Positions 34,540-47,278 are shown, counted from the first letter of the stretch. The stretch is 64,000 nt of DNA from Fennellomyces sp. T-0311 (GCA_025266875.1 JALLLT010000015.1:124001-188000); one strand, 5' to 3'. Notes: generated from the letters alone by a model not told the origin. Translations and numbers: made by a program.

Positions 34540-35318
34540 TTTGTGCTTTACTATGTTCGCTTTCGGCTGCAGAGTAGGCCAACTCTACCAAGGGATCCGG
34601 TTCAAGCAGCAGTCGACAGTAAGCGAGATGAAGAATTTGAAGCAAGAGCCGAAGCTTCCAAAACAGTATGCAGCTTACGACGGACACGAATAGTTGATCC
34701 AATACTGTACCTCGAATCAACGACGAACGATCGGCATCGGCTAATAAACTGGAGACTTCACTGGCTTCCACCGACGTACAACCCACCAGATTGTCCCTGT
34801 AGACAAATCAAGGCTAAGCGTGAACACTTTGCTACTTGCCAGCTTGTGGCGACACAAATGCAAGAACTAAAGGACGCATTCGGAAATATGCCAGAACTAG
34901 ACTCTGACACACATCCCATCGACCATATCACGTACTGCCTCCCGCGCACCGATGTCGGCCTCACCCGCGGCAAATGGGAGAAAGTTTGGCCAACTCTGCT
35001 CTGAGATCTTCACGAAATCGACAACATGATCCACCCGAACGACGAAGACAACCAAGAGCTATCCGATCCTTCTGAAGGGACTCACATATGACACGTGTGA
35101 TCATGCAGGTCTCTTAATTTGTGTAAAAGGTTTCATTTCCAGTATTACTATTTATTACCGCAGTCCTGCTTTTTCCCCATTATGGTTTTTTCCAAGTATG
35201 TCTCCTCTAAACTTTTATAATTTAAGCAACACATACGTACCGCAAGGGAGAGACCTATTACCAATAGGATCAGGTCTAATAACTCTCAGAAATAAATAAT
35301 ATCTTTTGAACAATATCC
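34540..35318 (+). mobile_element. 5'-truncated LINE (non-LTR retrotransposon) remnant
   Basis: The frame 34543-35004 encodes the extreme C-terminus of a LINE ORF2: LINWRLHWLPPTYNPPDCPC, then CRQIKAKREHFATCQL. This is the His/Cys knuckle that follows the reverse transcriptase in non-LTR elements of these fungi. A stop at 35002-35004 is followed in frame by about 29 more codons (DLHEIDNMIHPNDEDNQE). A 3' untranslated tail then runs to an AAATAAATAATA-type end at about 35292-35318. The tail is shared with the copy at 58360-58716. Reverse transcriptase and endonuclease domains are absent, so it is a dead 5'-truncated copy. Confidence 0.75.
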
Positions 35319-35361
35319 GCTTTCGCATACATATGGTATTGGTAGTTATTATTCTTGCTAA

Positions 35362-37263
35362 CTAAAAAATATTATTGGCTCTATGAGCAAATCGTGCTTC
35401 AAATGGAGGTGGTGATACGACGACACCTCCATCACGAATGTCATCTAGATTAGGCATTGTACCATCCGTAGGTGGCAGTATGTCACACCGTGTCAATAGA
35501 CACGTTATAAAAGTAAATAGCTGAGCCTCAGCCTAACAAAATAGTGTTTAGGACTGTAATTTAGGAAGTCAGAAAAGGTATTACTCACGAGATAAATTCC
35601 AGGGCAAGCTCTTCTTCCCCATCCAAACATATAGAGTGAGCGCTATAGTTATCTTATAAATTATTGCTTATAAAATATGCCGATGTAAATGGCGAGTACC
35701 TCTTCAATTTTTCCAGTCATATCAGCGGCCAAGGACTTGGGGTTGCTTACAAATCGCTCGGGTACGAATTTTTCAGGATCTGGATACTGAGCGGAATTTC
35801 TGTGCATTGCATAAGATGCTGGAAGGATCAGCACACCTTTCGGAAAGATATAATTTTTGTAATGTACTGCAATATAGGCAGCAGTTAGAAAAGGGGGTTG
35901 TACGAGCTTACAGAAGATGTATAAGACTTACTATCTTTTGTCAAAACATGAGGCAAAGTAGTATAGTTTGTTCCACGGTAGCGCATTGACTCCTTAAGTA
36001 CTGAGAGGAATAGAGGAAAAGAATCTTTCTCCGAGAAGAGGGGAAGACGACCATCATGTTCGCGAATAAATTCGTCAACTTCTTCACGGAGTCGTTTGTG
36101 TAAATCCGGATAATGCAATAAAATGGCAATCATCCATTTCATAACTGCCGTGACATTATCAGCTGCACCTAGCAGAAGATCAGCTGCTTAAGCTAGTAAG
36201 TCAATGCATGTCATACTTTTGGTACTTTCCTATATGTACTAACCTAGCGCAACTAACAAGTCCGCTTCTTCAAGTCCAAGCTGCTTCTGTTCATAGTACA
36301 AATGCTTAAACATATTATTATTTTCTGCATTTAATGCAATATACAGCAGCTCCCGGAGCAGCGGATCCTTTTCTCGCAAGAATTTCTCTTGTCTCGAGTT
36401 ACGACCAGGAAGCTTATCCAGGAAAGATAAGATAGGAAAGAAGCCTCCATAGTCATTATGTGCGCCTGCCAACACCAACCCCTCGTGTGTAAAATCAAAT
36501 ACTCTTTGAAGAAGTGTCTCGCTTATTGCATCAACATCAATTCCAATGCAGGTACGAAACGTATGGCTTATGTCGGCACGTTTCAATAACAGTAAGGGAT
36601 CGACTGCGCCGTGCTCTTGAGAGGCAGATACCAGACCGTCAACTAGTTTCATCGCGTCGGCTTGAATGGCATAAATTTCCTTGTTAATTACGGTGGGAGA
36701 CATGGACATAGAAGATGTTACTGCTCGTAGATGCTTCCATCTGGCGTTGGCTCCTTGAAATACTATTCCCCTGCAGAAATTCTCTCCTTGAGCATTTATC
36801 GTTAATTGCAAGAAAATTCCGCTTTACCGTCCACCATTAGAGTATCCTTGTGAAGTAAATCGTTGATATGGGCGATTGGATGCAACTGCACCGTTCACAG
36901 TCAAAACATGATGTACAATGTTTGGATCACTAATAGTAATCCATTGCTGTACACCCATTTGAATCCTAATAACAGGACCTAGTTCGTCGTGCCACTCCTT
37001 GAGTTTAGACCCCGGTAATTTATCAAAGGATAAAAAATGGCCTATAGTTATATCAATGTCATTGTACCGATGCTACCATATCATATTACCAACCACCTAC
37101 CAAAGTACGGGTAACATCCTTTCGGTGTCGGAATTAAATCCAAGGTGTTTTGAAGGTGTCGAGGCTTGGATGGAAAAAGGTAGTGCACTAACACCAGTAT
37201 AACAGCTACTACAGCCGATGTTGGTGCAATACTTATAAATGAAAATGTGTCTAACACAGTCAT
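35362..37263 (-). CDS. Cytochrome P450 monooxygenase, paralogue A
   Basis: Seven exons (37263..37101, 37041..36828, 36770..36244, 36183..35932, 35866..35700, 35642..35589, 35532..35362) give 515 aa with matching phases. Seen: an N-terminal membrane anchor (IAPTSAVVAVILVLVHYLF), I-helix GAADNVTAV, ExxR in KESMRYR (about 368), PERF (FVPERF) and the haem loop FGWGRRACPG (Cys near 453). These are ER-bound haem monooxygenases fed electrons by a P450 reductase; the substrate is unknown. The conserved I-helix Thr is Asn here. It is a tandem copy of the gene at 39481-41369 with identical exon lengths. The two are identical over 246 bp (36721-36966), intron included, but only about 85-90% alike elsewhere. 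Confidence 0.93.
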
Positions 37264-39480
37264 TTTATGAAGCTCCTGTATACGTGCTCAGTAAGTACGC
37301 TGATCTGGGAAAACTGTGGTTACTTTATATGTTTCGTCCAATAAAATAATACCTTCTACTCAAAATCAGAAAGGGTTGTGTGAAGCGTGTGCATAAGTAT
37401 AATACATACTATCTTTCTCTTTATATATACTTTTATCATCCGTTTAGGTAAGTGTATGCATGGATGGAGATACATCTAGTCATTCGATCACGATGGCGGA
37501 AAAAGTTTTTTCATGCATAAAGCAAGTCGGAATACTCCTAAGAAAAAGGACGTGAGGAGCATAAGCGTAGTATTGTGGGTAATTCGGTGTAATAACCTTA
37601 AAATAGCAATAGCTTTACTTCAGAGAATTCCAAGTTTTTTGCTATCGTGATCTATGGTCAGATGTCATTGTATACGTATCAAAAATGTGAAGTATGTTAC
37701 TACCAATCTAGGCTCCCTCACGACCACAAATACCTTTAAAAGTTAGATATGCTACTGCTATACCTCTTTTACCGCTAAATGTATAACTATTATATACGTT
37801 GCATTGTTTACCTATATTTTGCACTGTAATGTAATTTGCTTTTGCCGTAATCACGTTTTATTTTTGAAACTACATTAGTCGTATTGCGGAAAACGAAGAG
37901 ATACGACTGCGCTTGAGGAATATCGTTTTGCCGTGTGCAAAAGCAATTCTGTTGCGATTGTAATAAAAAAAAAAAACCTTAGCATACAGTCAACGTAAAA
38001 TTAACCATGTCTAACTGGCTCTACTTGAAATTAGGCCTACATGTATCCCATTTCGCAGCGTTGAAATGCGATGAAAATGTAGCTATAGTATAGTGGCATC
38101 CTGTTTTTTGTTGGCAGAAATTAGGAAAAACAAGGGGAAGGGAACATGAGATCAAATCGATAGTAAAGTTAAGCATATGGCACTGTCAGGATAGAAGAGA
38201 GGTCAATGAAGGAAAAAGTAGGACTTCACTGTAGATGTGCAATATGCACATGATGCATAGCATTGCACTTATAATTGATAGGAAATTGCAAGTCATAAGT
38301 ATATAGTACATTATCTACTGTAACGAATAACAAGTAATCATATAAAAATTACGGATGGTCTGGTGGATCATTGGTAGTATGCAGGTCTACGTAAGCAGTA
38401 TACAAAAAGTAGCGATGTAAACCTGATAGTGAACATGCGTGGCAACACAAAATGGCCGGAATTTTTTTTCCGTACGTTATACTTCGACTTTACTTATTAA
38501 TAACGCTAATTTACGTATCAGGTCAACTCAAGTATTATTGCAAGATTCTAATAGATATATACGTATACTCCTCGGGTATTAGTGTAAACCTAAACCCCAT
38601 GTCCATACGAGAAATTCACACGTCTTGTACTTCATCTGGATATAGGAAATACCTGAATGTAATGCAGTTTACTGAGCCAAAAATAGTACATGTATGTGTG
38701 CTTAAGTGATGACTCCTTTTCTTGTTGACGTTCTGCGAGGTGACTGTATACCACCCTTTTCATAATAACTTTCATCCAGTATCAAGCAACCTTGTCATAT
38801 ATGATTATTCAATAGCTTAAAACAGGCCACAGATCTTTTGTACCTCAGCCATCCTATTGAAGAAATTCAATGACAGGAAACACTCTGGAAGTAAGTCCAG
38901 TGCATATGGCGTTGGATCCTTGAACCATGGAAAATTTTCGTCCCCGATTAAGGACCACTAATACGCCACCTGTCTCCTAAGCGCGGCTGAACGAGATCCT
39001 TCCCCTGGGGCAATTAAACAATAAGTCAGCTCGGAACCTAAACCTTACGCTCGAGGCGTCACCTGTCTCCCCTTGTTCAACTGATTGACGTTGCGTTCCT
39101 GAAATAACATTATCTATGGTTACATGCCATTTCATTGTCACTTCTATATCCACTCTTGTTATAACATCACCAAAAGTCGTACACTTATCGAGTTCCTCAT
39201 TTGCTGGCAGCATGTACAATTTTGGTCTGGATTTACATATCAAACAGGGCAACTCGGGCTGTTGACAGTCGCTGCATAATCTTTGGCCTCCACCACTCTA
39301 CAGAAAGCATTATTTTCGTAAAGCATGTATACATATCATGATCTCCACTCTAGATACCTATTTGTTATTTAGGGATAATACAACACAACCCTTTTGAACA
39401 TCTTGAAAAGCTTCTATTTGCTTTTTTAAACGAATGTATTTGCTTCCGTATGAATGTATTATAGACAATTATTATTCCTG
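37264..39480. other. Spacer between the two P450 genes
   Basis: About 2.2 kb, mostly AT-rich, containing the promoter of P450 paralogue A. A more GC-rich patch at 38960-39290 carries the possible fragment listed next. Confidence 0.4.
38977..39297 (-). other. Possible coding fragment with paired cysteines
   Basis: A minus-strand frame open for about 105 codons reads SGGGQRLCSDCQQPELPC, then LICKSRPKLYMLPANEELD, to a stop at 38977. The CxxC..CxxC spacing resembles a zinc-binding element, and GC content exceeds the flanks. No start codon or promoter is evident. It may be a remnant of a mobile element or gene. Not recognised. Confidence 0.25.
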
Positions 39481-41369
39481 TCAATAAAGATTGTCGTTCC
39501 TACGAGTAAATCGTACTTCAAATGGTGGTGGTGACATGACGACACCTCCGTCGCGAATATCGTCTAGATCGGGCAGAGTACCATCCATAGGAGGTACTAT
39601 GTCACATCGAGCCAATAAACTTGTTATAAAAGTAAATAGCTGAGCCTCAGCCTAGAAAACGGTATTCAGAACTATAATTTAAAAATCGCTATCACTGCTA
39701 CAACTTACTAAGTAAATTCCTGGGCAAGCTCTTCTTCCCCATCCAAACATAAAGAGAGAGCGCTGTAATGATTAATTTCCTAAGCTATTGTGCATAAAAT
39801 GCGACGGTATATGTGACAAGTACCTCTTCAATTTTTCCATTCATATCGGCGGCCAAAGACTTGCTGCTGTTTATAAAGCGTTCTGGTACGAACTTTTCAG
39901 GATCTGGATACTGAACGGAATTTCTGTGCATAGCATAAGCTGCTGGAAGAATCATCACACCTTTCGGAAAGATGTAATTTTTGTAATGTACTATAATATA
40001 AGCAGCAATTAGATAAATTGTGTGGTACGAACTTATAGGAGATGTATAAAGCTTACTATCTTTTGTCAAAACATGAGGCAGGGTTACATAATTTGTTCCA
40101 CGGTATCGCATTGACTCTTTAAGCACGGACAAAAGCAAGGGAAGTGAATCTTGTTCGGAGAAAAGGGGTAGACGGCCATCGTGTAAGCGTATGAATACAT
40201 CAATTTCTTCACGAAGCCGTTTGTGTAAGTCTGGGTAGTGTAGTAGAATGGCAATCATCCATTTTGTAACTGCTGTTACATTATCAGATGCTCCTATCAT
40301 AAGATCACCTACTCAAAATAGTAAGTATATGCGATCCATTCATTTTGGCATTATCCGAACCTAGTGCAACTAGCAAGTCCGCTTCTTCAAGTCCAAGCTG
40401 CTTCTGCTCATGGTACAAATGTTTGAACATATTATCGTTCTCTGCATTTAATGCAATATGAAGCAACTCCCGAAGTAGTATATCTTTTTCTCGCACAAAC
40501 TTCTCTTGTCTTGAGTTACGGCCGGGAAGTTTATCCAGGAAAGATAAGATAGGTAAGAAGCCTCCATAGTCATTGTGTGTGCCTGTCAACACGAGTCCTT
40601 CATGCGTAAAATCGTAAACTCTTTGAAGAAGTGTCTTGCTTATTGCATCAACTTCAATTCCAATGCAAGTACGAAATGTATGACTTATTCCGGCACGGTT
40701 CAAGAACAGTAAGGGATCGACTGCGCCGTGTTCTTGAGAGGCAGATACTAAATCGTCAACTAGTTTCATCGCATCGCCTTGAATGACATGAATCTCTTTG
40801 TTAATTACAGTGGGAGACATGGACATAGAAGCCGCTGCTGCTCGTAGATGCTTCCATCTGGCGTTGGCTCCTTGAAATACTATTCCCCTGCAGAAATTCT
40901 CTCCTTGAGCATTTATCGTTAATTGCAAGAAAATTCCGCTTTACCGTCCACCATTAGAGTATCCTTGTGAAGTAAATCGTTGATATGGGCGATTGGATGC
41001 AACTGCACCGTTCACAGTCAAAACATGATGTACAATGTTTGGATCACTAATAGTAATCCATTGCTGTACACCCATTTGAATCCGGATAACAGGACCTAGT
41101 TCGTCGTGCCACTCCTTAAGTTTATACCCCGGTAATTTATCAAATGAAAAAAGATGACCTATAATCATTTTAGTATCAATATCAAATTATATAAGGAAAT
41201 AACTACCAAAGTATGGATAGCAGCCTTTCGGTGTTGGTATTAAGTCCAAGGTGCTTTGACTGCGGAGGGCCTTGGATATAACAAGGTAGCGTAGTAATAC
41301 CAGTACAGTAGCTACCACTGCTATTATCGGCGTAATGCTTATAAGTGAATATGGGTCTAACACAGTCAT
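39481..41369 (-). CDS. Cytochrome P450 monooxygenase, paralogue B
   Basis: Seven exons (41369..41207, 41158..40945, 40887..40361, 40308..40057, 39990..39824, 39762..39709, 39651..39481) give 515 aa, the same exon lengths as paralogue A. Seen: membrane anchor ISITPIIAVVATVLVLLRYL, I-helix GASDNVTAV, KESMRYR, FVPERF, FGWGRRACPG and the tail FEVRFTRRNDNLY. All haem-binding and ExxR residues are intact, so it is presumably functional. Introns differ from paralogue A except intron 2 (40888-40944), which is identical because it lies within the shared 246-bp tract (40838-41083). Family membership is certain; the CYP family number and substrate cannot be told. Confidence 0.94.
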
Positions 41370-43293
41370 TTTGTGAAAGAAGCTATATATATTATTAGTA
41401 CGGACAGTGGTCTGAAAGACCGTGGTTCTTCACATACGTAGATATCTCGTCCAATTTAATAGCTTCTGCTTAAAACCAAAAGGAAACTCGATGTTAGTGC
41501 GGGCATAAATATATGCGATCTTACTTTATATACCTTTTTCCATCACTTGTTCATGTGACTGTGTATGTAAGGAGATACATCCTGTCATTCACCGGTGGAT
41601 GGCCATCATTGTGTAACCAAATGTATACGACTCTACTTTTACTATCCACTCACAAAATACTGTCAACTTAAATGTACACTAGAGAATAAAACGATCGCAA
41701 CCTACCAGTTCCATTCCTACTAGCAAAGAAATTTTTCCAACAATGGTTGATCTTGGCGATAGATCTTATTGTTACAGAGCTTCAGTTGCTAACGATTAGG
41801 TTATACTTGTACCTGCATATGTAACCACAATAAAAATCGATCTAACTGCGCTCGTACTTTATTTCTTTGGACCACACCAATCAAGTAGCGTAAGAAAATC
41901 GAGAAGAAACATGACTCCCTTTGAGAAATTGAGTTTCATGTTATGCATATGCAATGCCGTTGCGATGGTAATCAAAAGAATTGTAAGCAAACAGTTAAAG
42001 TAAATGTTATCGTGTCGAATGGTCCCAGTTGCTTACAAAAGATATCTTTAATGACGGTTCCTCAAAACAGGACAACCATAAAAGTTGTGTAAGACTCAAC
42101 TTTACACATTTTATATATTTTTAGACATTCGATTTAAGTTGAAATGCTCTTACAGGTTTATAATCCTTTCCAAAATTGTTTTTTCTGAATATCTACTATA
42201 TCTCGCTATTAGTTACTAAAGCTTTTGCTTCCTTGGTCAATTTTCTTGTCTAGTTCAATCCATTATATGTCAACGACCGCTCTCGTCGAGATTTTTTATG
42301 GCTACCGTGATATTTTTAAATGCAACGGAAGCGAGACTTTAGTAAAGGTGCAATATGTGGTTGAAGCACAAAAGGTGAGTAATCTTTTGTATGCAATACG
42401 TAAACTAGTAGTAGCATCACTAATTATAAACATACCATCAATGGTAATGCGCTCATCCCCGCCCCTCTTGGTGTTACTCCGTACTTCGGACTGGCTCAAG
42501 TATTGTCGCCCAATTGATATTTATTTCCGATAAAAGTAGATTAATGAACTACTATGTTTACTCAGATGCCAGTATAAACCCAAATTTCATAAGAGCAACT
42601 CATATTTGCACGCACAACCTACATGTAAGTATATAACTCCAAGTACACATAATACGTATGCACGCATAAATACTACCCCTTTTTGCATGTTGGAGGCCTG
42701 TCAGGCAGCAATGGTAGGGTACTATATCATTTTTCAGATGCACTGCTAAATATTCATTGACACAGGCATTATGGCTATATTAGCCTTTCTATACAGTACT
42801 TGTAATGTGCATCACAGCAGTATCACGATGAAGATATCTTATAAGTAGGATAGCATTGAATTTATTATCCTTGGCTAACTAAGTATTAGCATTAAGCGAT
42901 GAAAAAAGCAGTATAAAGAAAAGGGGCCCATCTCTCTATGCAATAGCATTCGTTACATTATAGCCTTAGAATCTGCATGCAATCGATTACGTGATTGCAT
43001 ATTAGTACATGTGTATAAATTTCATACTTCTATCGTATTTTCGTAAAATAGGCTGCTTTGAAACTGTTCCAGGATGTGTCATCTTTGTATCTGCAGCAAT
43101 ACACATGCATATAAGATTGAAACAGAAAAACCTGAAGATACTGAATACAAAGTAACACTTTTACCGAAAAAAGTCATTGATATTACTCAAATAATCTACT
43201 GAAATACTGATAGTAAAAAGTAAAACGCAATCACGAATTGTCAAGCACCACATACAAGATAATGTGAATGCAGAGGATAACACACTCGAAGAG
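41370..43293. other. Spacer between P450 B and MFS pseudogene
   Basis: AT-rich, about 1.9 kb. The frame at 42225-42533 has no support. No repeat or RNA gene seen. Confidence 0.4.
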
Positions 43294-44958
43294 ATGGAGC
43301 TGTCACCATCACCTTATGGAGGCTATAGCTGGCTTGTTTTGCTTGGAACCTTTTTCGCGTGTCTTCTGGGAGGCGGTCTACCGTATACTGGTGGTATGAA
43401 ATTTGCAACTAAGATAAAATTTGCTTTAAAGGAGTAAAAAAGCTTTTCTTAGGGGTATGCCACTTTTTAATCCAGATCTACGTGCCATTGACGGCAGTTC
43501 TTTGGTAAGTACTAACCTGTATTTTGTTGTAGGAATAATGCAGTATTATTATGAGCGAGAAGTATTTGGTAATTCCGGTAATACTACAGTGCAGTTGTCA
43601 GTTGTTGGCAAGTTAGTTGCAGCGATGATATACATCTTCTCTTTGCCGATCGGCGTACTATACAATTCATTTGGTGCAAAATCATGTCTTTATATTCGAA
43701 CACTTATGGCATCCAGTGGATTAATAGCAGCTGGAGAAGCAACCAAAGTACGTATACAGAAATACATCTATACAAGCTTCGTAACAACAGTGATCTATGT
43801 AGCAGATCTTGCACCTCTATCTCTCAATGAGTATATGTAGTGGTATTGGGATTGCGATTCTCTTTAACGTGCGGAAATATCTTGAATAGTCTTTACATCG
43901 CTAATTTCATATATTCATCACACAGACTACTATTCGGATCTTTGCATTCTGGTTCGATAAAAAGAGAAGTACAGCTTTCGGTATGTTCGCTAGCGCTCAA
44001 CCGTTTGCGGGTCTTGTAATCCCCGTTTATCATGACTCCAAAAAAATAATTCTCTCTGGGCATCATGGTATGCTCTGACAGCACTTTTGTCTTTTATATA
44101 TCTATTTCCTATGGGTATAATTTTGTAGGACATTTCGTATACTTGCGCTTACTTTCTTGGTGATAAATCTGACCGCATGTATTCGTATTAAACACCGGCT
44201 GGCATACGATCCCGAAAGAAGGCGAAACAATCAAAATTTAACTGTCAACCATTTCTTCTTATTCTATGGACGATTCAAGCCCCTATCCAAATGGGTTGTA
44301 TGCTTCTTCCGTATACATTTCTTCCATGTAATATCTTGCCTAATAATTATTCTGCGAAAGTCACTAACATTTTTGTTGTTATAGCTTATGCCACGTACAT
44401 GGACTTTCGAATATATAAGGATCTCAGTAATTATAGTGATTTATGCCATGGATGCCATAGGTCGTTCTAGTACGGGGTAAACAAGTGTAAATATACTACG
44501 TTAAAAAAACTGCTAATATTTTCTGTGAGCCTAGATTAATTACAAGTCGTTTTGGGCTATTGAACACTCTAATTCTTACATCAACTATCGGTAGTTTAAG
44601 TTGCTTTTTGATATGCACTTTTGCATACAGCATTGGGTCACTCATGGCTTATTGTGCTTTATATGGTCTTTGTTCCGGAGCATTTACTGCGACATGTAAG
44701 CTTATCCACATCGAACCGAATATTTACTCATCATGTCTTTCGTCAGGTGGGCCTATAACAGCGCTAGTGATAGGCATGGATCGGTACTCTGCTGCCCTCG
44801 GAGTGGCCATAACTATCAGTGGTGTTGGTTGCTTGAGGAGCACAATAGCAAGAATTATTGAATCGGCTAGCTTTGCCGAATCGTTCCTCGCCTATAAATT
44901 GATGACTGGGAGTGGGTGCAAATTGGCTACCTTTTCGGTAACTACTTTGAGGCTATGA
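43294..44958 (+). pseudogene. Monocarboxylate-type MFS transporter, frameshifted
   Basis: Successive segments match a fungal MCT-like major-facilitator protein in order: PYGGYSWLVLLGTFFACLL (43306), IMQYYYEREVF, VVGKLVAAMIYIFSLPIGVL, YLSMSICSGIGIAILFN, IFAFWFDKKRSTAFGMFAS, TFRILALTFLVINLT, IYAMDAIGRSSTG, TSRFGLLNTLILTSTIG, ITALVIGMDRYSAALGV and IESASFAESFLAYKLMTG. Several introns splice cleanly, but the frame is broken at a C4 run (about 44020), an A7 run (about 44040) and again near 44420. All three losses lie between otherwise well-preserved transmembrane segments. Either the gene is dying or the runs are sequencing errors. Transporters of this group carry organic acids or metabolites; here it follows two P450 genes. 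Confidence 0.8.
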
Positions 44959-45836
44959 CTGGATAGAAATATCCTCTCAAAAATATAGATATATCCCTTT
45001 AACAGCTTGTAGATGAGAAATTTTTCACGCTTTATTATATTACATACGACACGCCTGACGCTTGAGCATTCGAAATTGATCCTGAAACATGTGAAATTAG
45101 TCAAAGAACATTCAAATTCATACGCCGCATTATATTACTTGGAATCACACTATTATACCGAATATTGCATTACGCCCCTTGGGTATCAAACAAGACGACC
45201 GTTTTATCTATCGTGGGTAGATGCGTCTTTGTTGCCTTTTCGGAATGGGTAAAGATACGGACTAAAAAATTGCGCTGATGATCCACTACTTCTGTAGTGT
45301 TCGCTGGAAAAGAAACTCATGGAATTGGATTTCGACATGCAGCGGCAAGATGCTGATTAATTCAAAGAAGTTTAGTAAAATTTGCAAAAGAAGGAAAATA
45401 CGCACCCGGTTCTCTCCTGAAGTGTCATGACAACAAATGCGGCGATCGTTCGTCTGTGGAACAGCAAAGCATTCGTGCAACGTTCCCAATGATTACTGCT
45501 TTCATTGGTAATTGCCCTCATCGGGACCAGTTCCTCCATTACATCACGCGAGAGGAAGAAAGTTTAATTTTGCGGTTAAGAGTTAGTCTCACACGCGAGT
45601 ATTAATGACGTAAATGCGAGAATGAGCAAAATGTAGTTCATATCAAGGACAATGTTGTCGCAATATTTTGTCAGATACTAGCTAACCATGAATACAAAGT
45701 GCTGACCAAGGGATGTATGGTCTAATGTTTCTCGAAAGATAAACATGTTTGATAGACTCTGCAGGTACCCCAAAAAACGAGGTTCTCGAGACCCTCGGGA
45801 AAAAAGTTCATGACATACGATGATGCATGACACGAA
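44959..45836. other. Spacer before RVxF small protein
   Basis: No gene or repeat is recognised; short frames only. Confidence 0.4.
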
Positions 45837-45844
45837 TATAAAAA
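45837..45844 (+). promoter_or_regulatory. TATA box
   Basis: TATAAAAA, 93 nt upstream of the ATG at 45930, followed by a pyrimidine-rich leader (45856-45912). Confidence 0.6.
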
Positions 45845-45929
45845 GGCGCCATTTGTTTTTTTCTCGGTCGGAATAACTCTTTCTCTTCTTATCTTCTTGC
45901 TCTCAACTTTTTTTAACAACATTTACACT

Positions 45930-46229
45930 ATGCGCTCCAAAGACTTTATTCGATCTCAACATCAACGATACTATGACCGCCATGATGCTGCCGTCCGCGA
46001 AAAACAACTCGAAGATGACCAATTCGATCAAGCTATATGCAAGCTGTTGATGACATATTTGCCGCCAAAGCCTGCGACGGACACCCGGGAAAACAGTAAA
46101 ACAGAACGCCGCCCTGTGTCATCTCCGCGGCAAAACTCCAAGAGCCGCACGTGGTTTGGAAAAGCCAAAACTGACAACCCAGGAAAGGCTGTTACATTTG
46201 ACGATACTGTAAAGCGCATGGTGTTTTAA
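45930..46229 (+). CDS. Small protein with C-terminal RVxF-type PP1 motif (hypothetical)
   Basis: A single exon of 99 aa with a TATA box and CT-rich leader. The N-terminus is MRSKDFIRSQHQRYYDRHDA, then a helical, charged stretch (VREKQLEDDQFDQAICKLL). A Ser/Arg-rich middle follows (RRPVSSPRQNSKSRTWFGK), and it ends KAVTFDDTVKRMVF. KAVTF fits the [RK]x[VI]x[FW] docking consensus for protein phosphatase 1, and such motifs usually sit in disordered segments like this one. There is no signal peptide or membrane helix. Inference: a small regulatory subunit or substrate of PP1. I recognise no named family; the gene itself is well supported. Confidence 0.65.
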   Translation: MRSKDFIRSQHQRYYDRHDAAVREKQLEDDQFDQAICKLLMTYLPPKPATDTRENSKTERRPVSSPRQNSKSRTWFGKAKTDNPGKAVTFDDTVKRMVF

Positions 46230-47278
46230 TTTGTATATATTCTGTTGTCTTTTGTCATCTTTTCATCCACCCATACCCCGCCATCTTTGCATCTCTTTGT
46301 TCATGTGTACAAAAAATCATAGTTCATTAAAAAGTAACATTCGGACCATTTGTCGCCGAAAAAAATTTTGCTGCCCTGTTCATGCTCACCGAAACGGTTA
46401 AAATGTACCTCCGTATGTGCCGACAAGGATGCATACCGTTCCGATTTGTTTGTCTTCTATCGAAAGCAAATGTTTGCTTGTTTGTGTGTTTGATATGGAA
46501 TCGGATCTACAGGAATCAATGTTGTTTTGAATTTTCAGGATACTGTAATAAGCAAGACATCATCTGCCAAAGGCAACAATTCTTTCGCCGTGGAGTGTAT
46601 TGCTGAAACAAATTAAACTTTGACAATTGAAACCTGGATGCTTATAGGCAAACATTATAGATATAATAAATATAAGAGTATCTCTTCTATAAAGTGCTTT
46701 CTTCAACTCGAGCATTCCGTTAGCTATTTCACTAACTGGTTGGGTATGTACGTATCCTGGGTATCGCAAAACTTTGGACGGATTTTTTCGGAAAGGGTAC
46801 CGCTTATGTGTCATAGTTTATTTGCACCCGTTCACTGTGGGATTTTCACTGGCAGTGCTACTTCCAAATGGCCACGCTTCCGGCCTGGAAGCTAAACCTG
46901 CTTTAATAGCCTTGTTTGAGCATAGCCTGTTCTAAGGTTGGAGTTGGTCGCATAAAAGCTGGCGAGAACAACTTTGTACTTTGGCAATACCGTACTATGT
47001 ATGTGCCATTATTCGGATCGGTACTTTCAGGCCTCCCAATTGAATTCAGATAAATAAACTACTCTCCGCTGTTTACATATCGCATTGTTTGTATGGTATT
47101 GATCTAATATTATTTGCCACATTTAAGGGGATATGCAACAGAACTTCTGCGTTCCCACCATCTCGATAATGAGTAGGAAGAAAAAGAAACATAAAAGAAA
47201 AAACTATCTCGCCATCGTCTCTATAAAAAAAGTATAATATACAAACTACTCGACGACGCTGGAAAAGTACTTTTTGCT
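46230..47278. other. Spacer upstream of the M13 protease 3' end
   Basis: About 1 kb AT-rich. Frames at 46382-46606 and 46560-46895 overlap on both strands without support. Confidence 0.4.
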
